DNA of 64,000 nt from Sindora glabra (lineage: Eukaryota; Streptophyta; Magnoliopsida; Fabales; Fabaceae). The translations under genes were made by a program, and so were the position numbers. The notes under the pieces are model-generated. The model was not told the DNA's origin. It saw nothing but the letters and a program-made list of their open reading frames with translations, and ran no database searches. Below, piece after piece: positions 1 to 11,917 of the stretch (position 1 is its first letter; each line of letters begins with the position of its first letter). The stretch spans positions 51,861,511-51,925,510 of the forward strand of contig CM035235.1 of the NCBI GenBank assembly GCA_020226215.1, in the 5' to 3' direction.

Positions 1-888
1 GAATCATTTTTCCATTGTTTAGTATTTGAAGTGAAATCAACTTTTGTTGTGACATGTGATTCTATTCCCTGGTAGGTTTAAGGTTTCTATGCTCAATGTG
101 CTTCTAAATATAGGGTATACTATTTTTTTTAATCTCCTAATAATTTAGTAGGGTTTGTTTTGAGCACTTGTTCTATTTTTTTTATGATAATGATGAAAAC
201 ATATGCATAAATATGCACTCAGAGTCTAAAATATAACTTAAGAGTTGAAAATGAATGAGAAATTTAATAACATAATTTACAGCAAAACTAATTACTTACT
301 TAAATTAATTTAGGTGCGAATTTAATAAACTTAAAATTATTGGTGGTTGACTTTGACTAGTTTATGCAATTTATTTAAATACTAATGAAACCTTATTATT
401 GTATAATTAATTTGGTTGTATAATGTTCACTCTTTTTAAACTCATTCAATTCAATTGTTAATTATGCACACTAATTCAATTGTCTAGTGTAATTGTCTTT
501 TGTATATGAAAAATAGGGTTATTGTAATAGCTTTAGTTATCTTTAGTTTTTTGAATACCTACACTTGATTTTTAAATTAGTTGCCATTTAATTTGGCATC
601 TTATTTAATTGTTGTACATATAATTATTGGATGATAATCAATGTAAAATGTAATAGATATGCCATTTAGATGCTAGAAAACAATAGGGTGATCAATTAGG
701 TTGCCATTTAATAAGCCCTTTCACTTGCTTAAATTTGAATGGAACTACTTATATCCAATATTGTTAGTTATTGTCAATTTAGGCCTTTATTTTGATTAGA
801 CTTGAGCTAAAATTTACAATAATTAGTTAGGGGTGATCAATTAGGTTAGGCCCACTTAACCAGCCTAACCCATTTGATTGCCACTTAT
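1..888. other. AT-rich intergenic DNA
   Basis: No open reading frame, RNA gene or repeat structure that I can support. The stretch is AT-rich with short A and T runs and many stop codons in all frames, as in decayed plant intergenic DNA. Confidence 0.6.
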
Positions 889-1370
889 ACTTAAAGTTAT
901 AGGTCATAAGTATGCTTTGCTAGAATTATGGTATGACTTATCTGATAACTATTTTGCATGGCATTATGTTCACAACTAAGGACATAAATTTTGTTGTTGT
1001 ATGAAGTATAAGAAGAATATGATATAAGTATGACTTTACTACATGATTTATGGTAACTTGCATGAAATTATGGATTTAGAGTTTAGGGTATGACTTGCAT
1101 GATGACTATTTTAAATGTCATTATATTAGCAAGTGGTGATATAAGTTCATTAGTTACATGAAGTATAAAAAGTATTATGTATGAATATGACTTTGTTACA
1201 TAATTTATGATAGACTTGAATAAGTTTATAGGTTATATGTGTGTTGTAGGAGTTATAGTATGATTTGTGTGATGACTATCTTAGATGTAATTATATTCAT
1301 AAGCAGTGACATAAGTTCTACAATTACATAAAATATTAAAAATATTACGTTAGAGTATTATCATAAGAAA
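889..1370 (+). repeat. Degenerate ~160-bp tandem repeat, forward block 1
   Basis: Three diverged units repeat here. Landmarks recur in the same order: a TATGACTTT(A/G)TTACATGATTTATGG-like stretch, then TATGACTTGCATGATGACTA, then AGTGATATAAGTTC, then ACATGAAGTATAAAAAGTAT. The second and third units are about 157 bp apart (near 1031 and 1188). The same unit recurs at 3633-4460 in the same direction and around 19160-21075 inverted, so it is a dispersed family with tandem structure, not a local accident. Confidence 0.6.
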
Positions 1371-2484
1371 AATTCATCTTTAGCTAGTGGGCTTACAATT
1401 TTTATACATACTACTAATAAAAATTAAGATAAATTTAAGAAAATTAAAATAAATGCAATAATTTTTTAATAATTAATTTTACAACAATCCCTCTATATAT
1501 TTATCTTAATTTTTATTAGTAGTAAACATGCAAATTATGTATCTATTGAATAACTAAAAGTTTCTCATTATCACGACCCTTCCCCAACCCCTATAGACAT
1601 AAAACCCATCATCCAGATTCCACTACCTTTTGTAACTACCATCTCCATGGTGCATGCATGGATTGATACAAATTAAAGATATTTTATTTAGAATAAAGGT
1701 AGTATCATAAGTATTTAATTAGTTCCATAAAAAAAGGAAGTTAAACCTACTTTTAAATCTTAATATAATAGAAAATAAGCTAGATTAATAGATATTAGTT
1801 ACTAAAGAATTCTTACCACATATTTTCACTTTACATACCAAGGCCTAAGAAGCATTTCTATACACATTAAAATAAACTAATTGCTACTTAGGCCTTCAAA
1901 AGAACTAGAAGTCCTACTCTTGAAGTGGTAGTAATACCTTTATGGGAAAATTTGCAATAATAAACACATCTGAGGCTTAATGAGTAAATATGTTATGTAA
2001 ATAACTAATAAGAATAACTAATAATCTTATCAATCAGACTACCCTCCTTTATATATGACTTAAGCCTTGTACATTCTCATAACAAAACATTAGTACATAT
2101 AATGTCATTTGAAGGGCATTGTCACATGGTGATTAAATGGAATAATAAACTACTCCGACTATAATTCATAAATAAAAAGGTAAAAACATAAATGGACCTC
2201 CTTGTTCCTCTTGGTAATCCTTATCCCTTTATAAATCTAACCTTATTCCTTCAAAATCTTTCTTGTCCTTTCATAAACAATTGCTAGATCCAATTTTTCA
2301 ATCACATATATAGTATCAATTCACCCTATCATATTTTCTCTCATTCAATGCCATAGTTCAACTTATCTTATATTAAGAATGCATATTTCAACACAATAAT
2401 TTCTCCATACCTTCTTGCATGACCATATAATATTGATTCAACATTATTTATTATATAATATTCATTTAATGATAATTATTTCCT
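1371..2484. other. AT-rich intergenic DNA
   Basis: No gene seen. The stretch near 1400-1530 contains an imperfect inverted pair around the TTAAGATAAATT / AATTTTTATTAGTAGT words, possibly a small decayed inverted-repeat element, but the ends cannot be defined. Confidence 0.45.
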
Positions 2485-2795
2485 TATATAAAGTCGACTA
2501 TGTAACTAATTATACTTTGCTTAAGAATAAAGGCATAGTTAACTACAAGTATCTAGAGAATGAATGGATAGCCTTATAGTCGACTATGAAATCCTTATAA
2601 AGAAGAGTCATAGTCAATTATATAATTAACTGTAGATGTCTAAAAAGTAACATGTTGGCTTGTAGTTAACTATTAGTTAACTATCTAGGGTCAGGGTAAT
2701 TCCTTAATCTCATAGTCAACTATGTTAACTATGCTTACCAAAAGCAAGTTCTCGAGTATATAATCGATTATATAATTGATTACCACTTAGAATTG
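2485..2795. repeat. Cluster of short palindromes (TAGTCGACTA / TAGTTAACTA type)
   Basis: About nine variants of a 10-12 bp palindrome fall within 310 bp: AGTCGACTATG, ATAGTTAACTA, TAGTCGACTATG, ATAGTCAATTAT, TAGTTAACTA twice in a row, ATAGTCAACTATGTTAACTAT and TAATCGATTATA. No coding frame spans them. Such clusters occur in the non-coding parts of some plant LTR retrotransposons, so this may be a retroelement remnant; that origin is inference. Confidence 0.5.
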
Positions 2796-3632
2796 TACAT
2801 ATTTTTGCAAATATACCATTCATTCATACCTTAAGCACATAAATCTCATTTTACATGTTACCATTTGAAATCAAATTATCATATAGTACATTTTCACCAT
2901 AGTAATCATCAATTTTATCATGAAAATTGAAAACAAAACACCTAAATCTTACAAGAATCATAAGATTTTGTTTTAACCATATAAACCTAACTCTTCTTAG
3001 TCAAACCATATAAAATTAATCAAATTAACTAGAATGCTTGCTTATCTAATATGGAGGAGATAAATGAAAGACAAAATCAAGTTTAGCCCACTCTTATTCA
3101 AACAAAATCAACAAGATCTTAGATTAGGGTTCAAAACCCTTCTTGGAAGCTAAAAGTATTACCATTCTCAATTTAAAGAAGGAATAGAATCAATCACCCA
3201 AGAATTTAATATTTTAGGAAGACTTACCTTGAGTGGAGGGAGGATTAAATGTAAATTAATAGAGGCTAGTGCTTGAATTGATGAAGAAAGAAGGGGAGAA
3301 AGATGATGTTGAAAAGTGTTAAGAGAGAGAAAGAAAGTTTTGGAAAAATAAGAAATAATGGATTGGGTTGGGAATAATAAAAAGGGTAAGAGAGCTAGAG
3401 GCATAATTGAAATAAGGTTTAAATATCCTTTATACACACTTAGTTAACTCTACTCACATTTCAATCTTTAAGTACCTTATCCCATACCAAATTTTTACCT
3501 TATAAATTATCATATTAGGTTTTTTTCCCATCACTTTCTAGGTAAAATTTACTTTTATTTTCTTTAACAAAAATTTAGGTAGTTATTTCCTATGTAAATT
3601 ATTTTAATTATATTTTAGAGATTCCTATAGGG
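2796..3632. other. AT-rich intergenic DNA
   Basis: The purine-rich stretch around 3230-3420 gives an 89-codon minus-strand frame, but its product is only Leu/Ser/Ile-rich low-complexity sequence with no family motif, so it is not called a gene. The arrangement (palindrome cluster followed by this stretch) could be one old retroelement. Confidence 0.45.
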
Positions 3633-4460
3633 TATAAAAAGTATGATTTTGTTGCATGATTTTATGGTAAACTTATATAAGACTTTGATTTTAGGTTTTA
3701 GAATTTGGAATTTAAGTTTTGTACTATGACTTGCATAAAGGTTGTCTTTAATTCATTGTTTTCACAAATAGTGACATAAGTTCTTTACTTACATGAAATA
3801 TGGAAAGTACTGTAAATGAGTATGACTTTATTCCATAATTTATGGTATATTTACATAAGGCTATGAATTATATGCATAACGACTAGTAACAAAGGTCATT
3901 ATGTTTGTATTAACGTAAGATTTGTGTGTGCATGAGTATATGGAAGAATTGTGTTATAGTATGTCTTTGTTGAATGATTTAAGAATAAACTTGCATGAAC
4001 TATGACCACATGTAATTTTTATGAAATTAAAATCGCATAATTTATATAAGGAGTTATGGGTATTTTAAAAAATGATTACATTATATTATATAAGTTTTGC
4101 AACACTAATGCTATTAAACTTATTACATCTTTTTGATAAAATGTTGTAAAAAAAAATTAGTTTATCCGAACATTTGGAGAGACTCATCCTTGCTCCAAGG
4201 GTCTTTCTATCAAGGCACCTACTATAATTAGTAAAAAAGTGCTTAATCAAGAAAATGGGAATGAGAAATAGCAAAGAGAGGATTGGAATATTCTTACTAA
4301 TCAATAGGCATACTAATAAGATGTCACTCTACTAGTGGCCTAATTTTTATTATAGTAGCAAGTTGCATAATTTATGTGAAATATTATGAGTATATAAAAA
4401 TATTGTATAATTTCTTATATAATGTGCAAGATTACATAATTTTATTACAAATAAATTAAT
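3633..4460 (+). repeat. Degenerate ~160-bp tandem repeat, forward block 2
   Basis: The same unit as at 889-1370: TATGATTTTGTTGCATGATT near 3641, TATGACTTTATTCCATAATT near 3819, and TATGTCTTTGTTGAATGATT near 3960, with the intervening AGTGACATAAGTTC and ACATGAAATATGGAAAGTAC words. Spacing is uneven (about 176 and 142 bp). The tail from about 4050 is more diverged. Confidence 0.55.
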
Positions 4461-4717
4461 TGCAACTTTATGTTACATTAAAAATCAATCAAAAGGAAAA
4501 GAGAGAAAATGATTATATTAGAACATAGATGTAACTTCTTATACCATTTCTAATAAGACATTTATTTGACATTTGATTGTTTGGCATTTAATCTAGGGCA
4601 AACATTTGTTCTCATTTATTTATATGATCTCCCAACAAAAAAAAAAAAGTTTCACTCTAGGTCTTACACAACCCATATCTAATTTAGATGCAAATTAAAT
4701 CATTTACTTAAAAAGTT

Positions 4718-5259
4718 GGAAAAAAATACATTAATCTCTCTAAATTTTTAGTAAAATTATATAAATCTTTCCTCTAATTTTAAAACTTATACAAACTTCT
4801 CTTGAAATATTAAATGATGCTTCATTTAAACTCAAATTTGGAATTTTTCTTCAATAAAATGAAAAGAAAAGATTATTATAGATTTAATTCAGAAAATATA
4901 TACTAATATGGAATATTCTTAGTATTTTATGATAAAAATGTATTTTGATTAAACTCAAATGATTAAATATAACTGATCGAAAAAAATCAAATTTTAATGC
5001 AATTTTTGTAAATTTTTAATTGTTTAAATTTAATCACACCATATTCTTAATAAAAAAAATACTTAAATTATCATGTAATGTTTGATTTGGATCTATAACA
5101 ATCTTTTCTCATTATTTTATTGAAAATAAAAAAGATCTTAAATTTAAATTTGAGTATAATATTATTTTATATTTCTTAAAAAGTCTCTATAAGTTGAAAC
5201 TAAAGAGAAGGTTCATATAATTTTATTAAAGCGCAAGGGAAGTTAATGCATTTTTCTCC
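4718..5259. mobile_element. Long-TIR MITE, probably MULE-derived (copy 1)
   Basis: The ends are inverted copies of each other: the left starts GGAAAAAAATACATTAATCT and the right, reversed, starts GGAGAAAAATGCATTAACTT, and similarity continues inward for roughly 100 bp. A second copy lies at 20267-20795. No coding capacity. Flanks AAAAAGTTG and AAAAATTTA share six of nine bases, a possible eroded 9-bp target duplication, which with the long inverted repeats suggests the Mutator superfamily. Confidence 0.6.
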
Positions 5260-5340
5260 AAAAATTTAAGTTGTGTATATCTATGGGAATGGTAACAGCA
5301 TAAAGCAAAAGCAAACCAACATTCTTTTATCTCATGCCTA

Positions 5341-6067
5341 AAGGTGCAAATAAATAAAGTTACTTGTGAGTGGTAAGAGATTAACTCGTAAAAAAGCTTA
5401 ATTCAAGTTCGATTTTAAATAAATCAAGCTTAAACAAGCTGAATTTGAGCTCTATATTATTGACTTAAATTGTTTACGAGTCTAAACAAGTTTAATAATA
5501 CAAAATATATTTTTATTTTTATATTATTTCTAAATAAATAGTGCATAAAAATTTAGTGATTGTTAAGATTGTATAAAAAATGATGCATTGGTTAAAATAA
5601 TTAGCTTTCACTAAGCATAATTATTAGTATTATGTGATGATTATGTACATATTTTTTTAATAAATTCAACTATTGCAAGAGATTTATATTGATAAGTGAA
5701 ATAAAATAAAAATAATCTAGTGTTTAGTGTTTCTATAAAAAATAAGATCTCATATAATCCAATTTAGGTGAAATAACAAATAGTTCAAATACGTTTATAT
5801 AAACTTATCTAGATTATCATATTTATTAAAAGCTTGGATTTTAATTCGAATATTCTAAGTTTGATGAGAAATTAGGACCTAATAATATACTACTTGAATA
5901 AGATTGTGTAAATTCATTTAGACTGATATTCAAGTTAAGTTTGAACTCGATTTCAAATTATTTGATCTTAGTAATTTTCAACTCAAGCTTGAGTTCATCT
6001 ATTTTTAGTGAGCTCAAACCTAAATACATAAAAATTCAATTTAACTCAATTCATTTGTACCCTTATA
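5341..6067 (+). mobile_element. Non-autonomous DNA element, probably hAT-like (copy 1)
   Basis: The ends are an inverted pair (AAGGTGCAAATAAAT on the left; AAGGGTACAAATGAATT read from the right end). The interior matches 13121-13875 in reverse orientation, sharing TTCAAGC, AAACTTATTCAAG and the CACTAAGCATAATTATT stretch. Repeats of the type AGTTCAAGCTTGAACTC near both ends and the TGCAAAT-type terminus are common in short plant hAT elements. ATGCCTAA before and ATGCCTTA just after may be a target duplication. The superfamily is inference. Confidence 0.5.
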
Positions 6068-6172
6068 CATGCCTTAATACGAGTGATAAAATATGCTATT
6101 ATCCCTTGCTTAATTATTGGGGATAAAACCTGTTCATTCTCATGTTTCCCTGGGATCTAGGTGTTAAGGTTA

Positions 6173-6203
<31 letters not shown>
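6173..6203. repeat. Poly-A followed by an (AC)n run
   Basis: Seventeen or so A residues followed by about seven AC units. A simple-sequence tract; it could be the tail of a retroposon, but no body with polymerase III boxes is recognisable upstream. Confidence 0.8.
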
Positions 6204-6204
<1 letters not shown>

Positions 6205-7152
6205 TAAATATTATAGTTAAACATTACAAATTTAATTATAGTCACTGGCTAATCTCAAATACAAATAAATGAAATTCTAAATCTATATATAGTTAACAAT
6301 AATTTTAAATTTTTTATCTTAAATTGAGATGATTCCCATTATGTAATTATTTACAATATTTGATAGATATAAAATGTAACAAATTCATCATATAATTTAA
6401 AAGTATTTAGATACTCTTATTTCAAATATATTACATGTTATAAAGTAAGAATAGAAAATATTTTTTGAAGTTTTAGGATTAAGTAAGGAGTGATAGGGCG
6501 GACCAATGATTCTGAATTCAATGCAAGAATAATCTCGGTAAATTAATATAAACTAAAATAAATTTAAGTTCATTTTTTAAAATGCATTTTCGGTTCCCAC
6601 TTTTCTACAAGCACGGGGAGTCAACAATATGGAGTTTTACAGACATGTGATCGGGATAGGAAAAGCAAGTTTAAAATGATGGAAGTACATTTACTTATAT
6701 ACAAACCCGATTTTTTATTTTTGAAAAAATAAAATTTATAAGATAATGATGAATTAAATAATTAATTAATTTTTTATTTTAAAGAAATAGAATTTTGCAT
6801 ATGAACCAATTAACTTCTTATATTCTTAAGTTGTAATTCTGGGATCCAATGTGAGAGTATTATATTCACATTCTTAGGTCAAATCATATCCCAAAGGGAA
6901 AAAACAGTGCTTGTTTATGATCTTGCCAAAGATGGGCCAATGATTGCACTAACCTAGGGCCCTGTTTTTCAGTAAGACCAGCAGTCCGGCTTCTACTTCT
7001 GACACTGATCCTAATGCTTTGTTTGGAGCAAAAAAGTCAAATGGGAAAAGCGCTAGTAAAATGCCCCTTCATATGGAGTTGGGCGTTATAATTAGTGTAT
7101 GTATGTACACATGTATATATATAGGCGTTATAATTAGTATATGTATGTACAC

Positions 7153-7155
<3 letters not shown>
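6204..7155. other. Intergenic DNA without a supported gene
   Basis: Mostly AT-rich. A more GC-balanced island at about 6890-7080 gives a short plus-strand frame, but no family motif is recognisable and the frame runs into the (AT)n tract. It may be the edge of an old captured gene fragment or transposon; I see nothing to decide. Confidence 0.4.

Positions 7156-7199
<44 letters not shown>
7156..7199. repeat. (AT)n microsatellite
   Basis: About 22 AT units, preceded by a local duplication of a GGCGTTATAATTAGT-A-TATGTATGTACACATG-type segment at 7082-7118 and 7124-7160. The Ile-Tyr frames it produces on either strand are artefacts. Confidence 0.9.
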
Positions 7200-7201
<2 letters not shown>

Positions 7202-7204
7202 AAA

Positions 7205-7870
7205 GAGAAAGATCTTATTTAATAATTAATTAATAATTATAATAATTAATTAATTTGATTAATTATCAGTTGATAATTAATTATATTAATTAATTTAATT
7301 AATTATATTAATTACTTGAATAAAAATATTTAATAAAATTAATTATTTATAATTAGTTATTTATACATAAAATGATAAAAAAATATGAGTATATTTTATG
7401 AGTTATTTGAATATTTTTTTAATAGTTTATATTTATATATTATTTAATGGATTAAATTTTTTTATAAATAATATATCATTATAAATTATTATATGTTAAA
7501 TATTTTTAAAATTAAATTAATATAATTTTTATAGTTATTAATTTTTAAGAAATTAATAATTATAATTATTTAATTTTCATGTAAAAATAATATTATATTT
7601 TTTTATAAGAAAGATAAAATTGAAAATGCAAAAATTAATTAGAAATAATATAGTTATTTTATAAAATAGTTACGGGTAATATGATCACTTTATAAAATAG
7701 CTGTTTTAAAATATTATCCTTTCCAATGTTTTGAAATTAACTTATTTAAAGGTAATCGACTAATTTAATCAACCGATTACTAAACACAAAAAATAATTTA
7801 TTGGAGCAAATCAATTAACTCATTTAATCAAACTAGCGGAAAACCACCCAATAAACTATTTATCAAATAC
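7205..7870 (+). repeat. Dispersed AT-rich repeat family A (copy 1)
   Basis: The sequence matches 21150-21760 read in reverse, including ATATTTTATGAGTTATTTGAAT, the ATAATATATCATTATAA stretch and the terminal AATCGACTAATT / GATTACTAAACA words. Both copies consist of AATTAATT-rich sequence without an open frame. It is probably a non-autonomous DNA transposon; the ends are too AT-rich to fix. Confidence 0.5.
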
Positions 7871-7899
7871 CCTAAAAAAGAGCTTCAAAATATAGTTAA

Positions 7900-8411
7900 A
7901 AATTGTAATTAGTATGATGAGTAAGACTATGATAAATTAGAATGAGCAAGAATAAATTAATCTTCTCTCACCCCATGCCTTATTGTCAATAATAATATAT
8001 TGACTTGTACCTAGCCTTATGATAAGAAATAAAATTTTCCTTATTCTCATACCTTACTAGGCAATAGAGCTCGATAGAAATTTAGGGGAAATAATAAAAA
8101 GTAAAAGAAATTAAAGACAAAATATTAAAATTAATAGTTATAAATGTATATGTAATTCTTAAGTAATATGAAACTACAATAAATAAGAAAAAAAACTCTA
8201 GATTTAAATATTACAAATTATATATAATCAACGGAATGTTACAAGTCTAAAATTATATATAATTAATTTCAATAATTTGAAACTTAAAAAAAAGGTTAGT
8301 ACATTGCCAACAAAAATTACTTTCTACGTTCATCACTTTAAATAAAATATTAATTTATTTTTAATATTTTAAATAATTTAATAATTAGAATAGCTAAAAA
8401 ATTTATACGTA

Positions 8412-8505
<94 letters not shown>

Positions 8506-8720
8506 GTAAAAGTATAATAATTTTATAATAATAAACCCCATAAAATAAGGCCCATGGAATAAAACAAGATATTATTACCTCATTCATATCATGTTGTTTG
8601 ATGTGAAAACTTTCTCCACACCTTGCCTTACATGGTAAAAAATCATACTATCTTTAAACTGCGTTAGAGTATTCCTTGTAGAGCATTATAAATTTGAAAT
8701 ATTTTACCATCCCTAACAAT
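7900..8720 (+). repeat. Dispersed repeat family B (copy 1), with (AT)n expansion
   Basis: Aligns in order with 33690-34378: AATAATTTGAAACTTAAAAA, the GTTAGTACATTGCCAA / GTTGATACATAGTCAA pair, the CTTTGATGTGAAAACTT-like stretch, CCTTACCTTACA, and ATTTTACCATCCCTAA / ATTTTATCACCCTTAG at the end. This copy has an (AT)n expansion at 8421-8503 where the other has a short ATGTATGTATATG tract. Noncoding. Class unknown. Confidence 0.6.
8421..8503. repeat. (AT)n microsatellite
   Basis: About 40 uninterrupted AT units after a short GT run. It sits inside repeat family B, whose other copy lacks the expansion, so it arose after that family dispersed. Confidence 0.95.
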
Positions 8721-10036
8721 CAACAATATATAATATGGCCTTGTTACTTTTCTTAAATAATAAACCATATATTATTCCTTTTTTTGTCAGAAAAATCCAT
8801 ATATTATTCATTCCATGAATCAAGCATTAGTCCTGGGTAATCATAATTCCATTAATTAATCATGTTACTTACGATTCTCAAGCTTGCCCTTATTTAAAAT
8901 GAGTTAAAACATTCTTAAAGGTAATACAATTTTCCCATTGTAAAAGGGAAGATAGAATTATGCTTCCAAAGACACAAATGCCTGGACACCTCTTAAAATT
9001 TGAAAAGCACAAGAAAAGCTGCATAGGCATGCGCTTCAAAGATGCTTAAGAGGTGGTGCACTAATTCAATGCCTCATCTTCACGCCTCTGGCACCCAGGC
9101 GAGCACGTTCTTCCTTTTCCTTTTTTTAATAATAATTAAAGTAATTAAATCACTAAATACAATACGCATACGCTTTCAAGCAAACACTTTTGACTACACT
9201 GATTTGAAAGTAAGAAAAACAAAAAGAATTGAAGGAGAAAAAAAAAAGGAAAAAGGAGGTGGTTATTCTTTCAGTCTTAGTTTAATTTTTAAAAAATAAT
9301 TCCCTTCCCCCTGATTTCCAATTCTCTTCGATGATAACAAAGACCAGATGTTCTATCATCACATCATGTGATCCTTGACTAACCAAGACCAATATTTGAA
9401 GGATTTTTTTTTTCCGCACAAATTTCATGAGCTTGTCCATATTGTCAAAAACAACATTACATTTTCTATTTATCACAGCATTGTAATGCAATCGGCTGTC
9501 ATCTGAGAAGTCAGTAATGAACAACAAAATCTCGAACCATTGGATGAAACTAAAGCATGTTTCAAGCTCATAACGTAAACCGATTTCTTGCTTGGAATCA
9601 CTTCACATACAAGAATATTTCACAGAACATACAAATTTAAAAGGAATGATGTTCGTATGTATAGAATTAACATAGGGAATTTATGAAGCACTGGTCTTCC
9701 ATAAGACATACCTGGTGGATATCACTATACTGAAAAGTGTTAGGCATTCAGTTCATTATCCATTTCTTCACAACTTAATCACCAACCCTCCCCTACCCTC
9801 TTACACAGCAGATTCAAGAACTGTATTTGGGCAATAAATGTTACAAAATATTTGTCATTCGCATAAAAGTTCTCAGTCAACCATTCATCTTCACTCTGGA
9901 GATAAAATCTGCTGTTTGTGTTGTTTTAAGAGCACATTCAGTTACTGTAGATGGGCAATGAAGGTGACAAATATGCTCTATTCAAGTCAAAATCCGCAGT
10001 TTGAAAATCCAAGTTGCAGACAAGCTCTTATCAAAT
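8721..10036. other. Intergenic region downstream of WTF1
   Basis: This region holds the presumed 3' untranslated region of WTF1 (next to 10037) and otherwise no supported gene. An 81-codon minus frame at 9282-9527 contains no recognised motif and is not called. Composition from about 9050 on is less AT-rich than the flanking repeats, as expected near a gene. Confidence 0.5.
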
Positions 10037-11593
10037 TTACCAGCGTTCTCTGGGACGACCATCAGGAAATGCAGGAGGAAGAGAAACATAGTCATTCTGT
10101 GTTGAGCTTTCTACTTGTTTGATTGGTTTTCTACGTCCAGCGTCCAGCACATCAGCATCCTCGAGAAAATCTGGCGGGGTATCATCATCTTCATCACTCC
10201 AATCATCATCATCACCATCTTCAAGCCCATTATCACTCAAAAAATTATCAATATCCGAAAATTCATCGTCCTCCTCACCACTTCCACCTTCTCTCCCATC
10301 ATTCTCTTCCACGGCATCTCCACCTACACTGCATGTACCCTTCTTTTGAAATCGTGAAACCTCAACGAGAGAACGAAGCTTTTCCTTTATAAGCAATAAC
10401 TTGTCCTTCTCTACTAAATGAGAATCTCGATATGCTTCCCTGAGAAAGACAGAATCCCTGTCTCCTTTAAGAGACACATAAAACATATCAGGATGCCTTA
10501 TCAACATCCCTCTCAGCTGCTGAGAGAACCTAAACTCTTCTCGAAAATGGGTAAGGTGATCAACAAGAGTTCGCTTCTCAGCAGTTAGGCTCAAAATCTC
10601 GTGAACAACTCCACAAGCATGCTTCTCTTTCTCCTTTGTTCCAGACCTCAGCCCTGAGAAATCCTTGTATGGCGATATATAAGGCAGGTCTCTGAACTGC
10701 ATAAGCTTCCTCATCTCACCCTTTGAAAGAATAAGACCCTTGGGTAGCTTCACTCTGTTGAATCTGGGAGGCCTATCTATAATTAAATTTTCCTCTTCTT
10801 CTTCCCTGATCCTATTTTCCTCTTCGGCTAGCTCAACAGCTGAAACTGCTAGCTCAGGATCCCAATGAGTTAATTCCAGAGCTGGACCCCTTCCGGTTGC
10901 AACAACTCTGAAGTATTGTGGGTACCTATGACAAATTGTGTCACGGAATTCATAAGGAAGTCCAAAATCAGTCCTCAGATGGGCAATTTTCTCCAATAAT
11001 ATCCTCTTTTCCAGCGACATCATTAACAACTTCCTCAGCTTAATCACCAACAAATCTTCCATTTCATTCCTAATCCTCAACTCCTCTAAATAAAGCCTTT
11101 CAGCTTCAGGGGTCATTTTAAACTTTAGAGAGAAGACCCCTTCTTCCACGATCTGAAATACAGCTGGAAATTTCTTCAACAAAGCAATAAATCTTCGTTT
11201 TTTATCCAAACCCAACTCTCTTCTAAATCTCCCCAGCTGCTTAAGTGACATAATCCTATCGGGTTGATTCACTAGAATCTTCCTTACCTTGAGAACCAAT
11301 TTCAGCTTCTTGTTCCTTTGTATCACATTGTCAAAGGGAAGCTCTTTCCTTCTCTTCACTGTAGCTCTTATAGGCCCAAATGGAGCATGAACTTTTCTCA
11401 ATATAACCAAATTAACATCCCCATCAGACAAAATCAAATCTTTCCCCCAAAATTGTGATTTTCCTACTGAAACTGGTGAAGGGGAGTAATGAGGTTTCAC
11501 AGAAAGCTTTGGTTTTGCAAGCAAAGGAAATCTATTTGAAATACAGAAGGGTAAAGAAGTATTTGGTGAAGGTAGCAAGATGCTAGTTTCCAT
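10037..11593 (-). CDS. WTF1: WTF1-like PORR-domain chloroplast RNA-splicing factor
   Basis: A 518-residue single-exon protein. The first ~75 residues are Ser/Pro/Lys-rich with few acids, as in a chloroplast transit peptide. A plant organelle RNA recognition (PORR) domain follows from about residue 80 (VKRRKELPFDNVIQRNKKLK) to about 415, with the typical LGLDKKRRFIALLKKFPAVF and LPYEFRDTICHRYPQYFRV helical repeats. The C-terminus is a long acidic Asp/Glu-rich tail. Arabidopsis and maize WTF1 (WHAT'S THIS FACTOR 1) bind group II introns and, with RNC1, promote splicing of many chloroplast introns. The family name comes from recognised sequence; the RNA targets are inferred. The ATG is the first one after the 5' leader, and an in-frame TAG immediately precedes it in the genomic sequence. 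Size and layout match WTF1 proteins, so the copy looks intact. Confidence 0.9.
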   Translation of the reverse strand: METSILLPSPNTSLPFCISNRFPLLAKPKLSVKPHYSPSPVSVGKSQFWGKDLILSDGDVNLVILRKVHAPFGPIRATVKRRKELPFDNVIQRNKKLKLVLKVRKILVNQPDRIMSLKQLGRFRRELGLDKKRRFIALLKKFPAVFQIVEEGVFSLKFKMTPEAERLYLEELRIRNEMEDLLVIKLRKLLMMSLEKRILLEKIAHLRTDFGLPYEFRDTICHRYPQYFRVVATGRGPALELTHWDPELAVSAVELAEEENRIREEEEENLIIDRPPRFNRVKLPKGLILSKGEMRKLMQFRDLPYISPYKDFSGLRSGTKEKEKHACGVVHEILSLTAEKRTLVDHLTHFREEFRFSQQLRGMLIRHPDMFYVSLKGDRDSVFLREAYRDSHLVEKDKLLLIKEKLRSLVEVSRFQKKGTCSVGGDAVEENDGREGGSGEEDDEFSDIDNFLSDNGLEDGDDDDWSDEDDDTPPDFLEDADVLDAGRRKPIKQVESSTQNDYVSLPPAFPDGRPRERW

Positions 11594-11696
11594 CTAGCAA
11601 TCTTTATGAGACACAGAGATGAAAGAGAGGATGAATACTAAAACAACAGAACGTTAAAGAGAATTTACAAATAATAGAGAGAGAGCATAGACTCAC
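11594..11696 (-). other. Probable 5' UTR intron of WTF1
   Basis: On the minus strand a perfect donor, CAAG|GTGAGT, begins at 11696, and an acceptor TTGCTAG ends directly before the ATG, giving a 103-bp intron with a CT-rich interior. An alternative acceptor (TTTTAG, at 11638-11639) would give only 59 bp, short for plants. The 5' UTR exon would therefore begin upstream of 11697. Confidence 0.5.
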
Positions 11697-11917
11697 CTTG
11701 TAAGGATTTTGAAGCTGCAGGTTTTGCCTTGGATAGACAGAGAGCAGATACTTTCGACAATTCAGGGTTTATCTGCGAACCCCAAACCCTTCAAATAGTT
11801 ATTCACATTCCTTGGCTCATTTTCTCGATGAGGGAGACTGTGTCCATGCGGACAATTTCACCTTGGATAACTTTAATAAAATTAATAATTTGGACTCTGT
11901 TAGTGTTGGTAAAATAA

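Noticed and set aside
8350..8587. Minus-strand frames with long Ile-Tyr repeats
   Set aside because: Pure translation of the (AT)n microsatellite; no protein support. The same holds for 7019-7222 and 55421-55779.
10115..10392. Three overlapping plus-strand frames rich in Ser and His
   Set aside because: They are antisense shadows of the acidic Asp/Glu tail of WTF1 (GAT/GAA codons read backwards give ATC/TTC and His/Ser runs).
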